A DNA stretch of 7,195 bases from an uncultured Rubritalea sp. (GTDB taxonomy: Bacteria; Verrucomicrobiota; Verrucomicrobiia; Verrucomicrobiales; Akkermansiaceae): the NCBI GenBank assembly GCA_937951395.1, contig CALFBV010000068.1:1-7195 (forward strand), written 5' to 3'. This document shows, in pieces, positions 7,054 through 7,195 of the stretch (positions are counted from its first letter, which is position 1; each line of letters starts with the position of its first letter). A program made the translations under genes and the position numbers. Under the pieces are notes generated by a model that saw only the letters and a list, made by a program, of their open reading frames with translations, had not been told where the DNA came from and did no database searches.

Positions 7054-7062
7054 GACAGGGCT
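7054..7062 (+). repeat. Candidate right terminal inverted repeat, shared with the adjoining element's end
   Basis: GACAGGGCT directly follows the transposase TGA and is the inverted counterpart of AGCCTGTC at 5424-5431, with one additional G. The overlapping string CAGGGCTACC (7056-7065) could instead be the terminus of the ISAs1-family element on the minus strand. Both elements may meet within these few bases. Confidence 0.35.
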
Positions 7063-7195
7063 ACCTCACTTTGAGATGTAAGAATTGAGCTAGGAGGTTT
7101 TCATTAAATGCGGCTTGAAGGCGTTTGCCGCGTATGGTGTCTTTGACTGTTGTGTCAGACTTGAGGATGTTTAATGCCATTTTTCGTAGTAGTGC
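7056..7195 (-). mobile_element. 3' end of an ISAs1-family insertion sequence, continuing past the right edge
   Basis: This segment carries the last codons of an ISAs1-type transposase on the minus strand, with the element terminus expected close to its stop codon, near 7056-7065. The remainder of the element, its other end and whether it is intact lie outside the window. It abuts the IS5/IS1182-like element with no intervening unique sequence. Confidence 0.6.
7061..7195 (-). CDS. ISAs1-family transposase, C-terminal fragment (partial at window edge)
   Basis: Reading the minus strand from 7195 gives 44 codons followed by a TAG stop at 7063-7061, with no start, so the gene enters from beyond the right edge. 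The peptide includes ALLRKMALNILKSD, then IRGKRLQAAFNENLLAQFL. This matches the well-known C-terminal pattern of ISAs1 (H-repeat-associated) transposases, in which an R-x-ALNLL segment is followed by a short linker, a K-x-KR-K/Q-AG/A-x-(N/D) block and a final hydrophobic helix. The catalytic residues are not in the visible part. The fragment is convergent with the IS5/IS1182-like transposase, and the stop codons are 7 bases apart. It may be an intact gene beyond the window or a remnant; nothing here decides. Confidence 0.75.
   Translation of the reverse strand, partial: ALLRKMALNILKSDTTVKDTIRGKRLQAAFNENLLAQFLHLKVR

Larger units (their letters stand above)
5423..7062 (+). mobile_element. IS5/IS1182-like insertion sequence, apparently complete
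   Basis: The element of about 1.64 kb has one transposase gene and candidate ends. AGCCTGTC at 5424-5431 is matched in inverted orientation by GACAGGGCT at 7054-7062, with one extra G. The left end starts directly after the stop codon of the beta-helix gene, and about 150 bases of noncoding leader precede the transposase. No target-site duplication was found by eye, and the right end coincides with the 3' end of another element, so the exact limits are provisional. Length and single-gene layout fit IS5/IS1182-type elements. Confidence 0.7.

Noticed and set aside
5412..7075. Target-site duplication flanking the IS5/IS1182-like element
   Set aside because: I compared the bases outside the candidate ends (CTTAAG on the left, CTACCTC on the right) and found no convincing direct repeat.

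Overview
The window is a bacterial chromosomal segment of moderate GC in which every gene but the last reads rightward. The block tyrA-aroA-cmk-plsC, the weak or absent Shine-Dalgarno sequences before these genes, and the small C-terminal protein at the left edge together suggest a Verrucomicrobiota-like (PVC group) bacterium. That placement is an inference from gene order and protein style, not from a marker gene.

Layout. Positions 3-209 hold a small proline-rich protein, possibly the 3' end of a longer gene cut by the window edge. It is followed by a hairpin with a T-rich tail (240-280) ending only 8 bases before tyrA. Positions 289-3795 hold four tightly spaced housekeeping genes: prephenate/arogenate dehydrogenase (tyrA), EPSP synthase (aroA), cytidylate kinase (cmk) and a 1-acylglycerol-3-phosphate acyltransferase (plsC). 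Gaps are 12, 38 and 13 bases, so they are probably one transcription unit. The first two genes serve aromatic amino acid synthesis, cmk serves pyrimidine nucleotide salvage and supply, and plsC makes phosphatidic acid. All four look intact, with their catalytic motifs present.

Positions 3863-5422 encode the least ordinary gene of the window: a 519-residue protein with an N-terminal membrane anchor, a charged coiled coil, a TPR-like helical region and a right-handed parallel beta-helix whose coils repeat every 22-24 residues. A strong near-palindrome (3992-4020) lies inside its coding sequence. Its function is unknown.

From 5423 onward the window is mobile DNA. An apparently complete IS5/IS1182-like insertion sequence with an intact DDE transposase begins right after the stop codon of the beta-helix gene. 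It runs tail-to-tail into the 3' end of an ISAs1-family element on the minus strand, whose last 44 codons are visible and which continues past the right edge. The two transposase stop codons are 7 bases apart, so no ancestral DNA separates the elements. This marks the region downstream of the beta-helix gene as an insertion hotspot or a genome rearrangement boundary.

I see no convincing previously undescribed system. The best candidates for a second look are the beta-helix membrane protein, the palindrome inside it, the hairpin in front of tyrA and the IS-IS junction.
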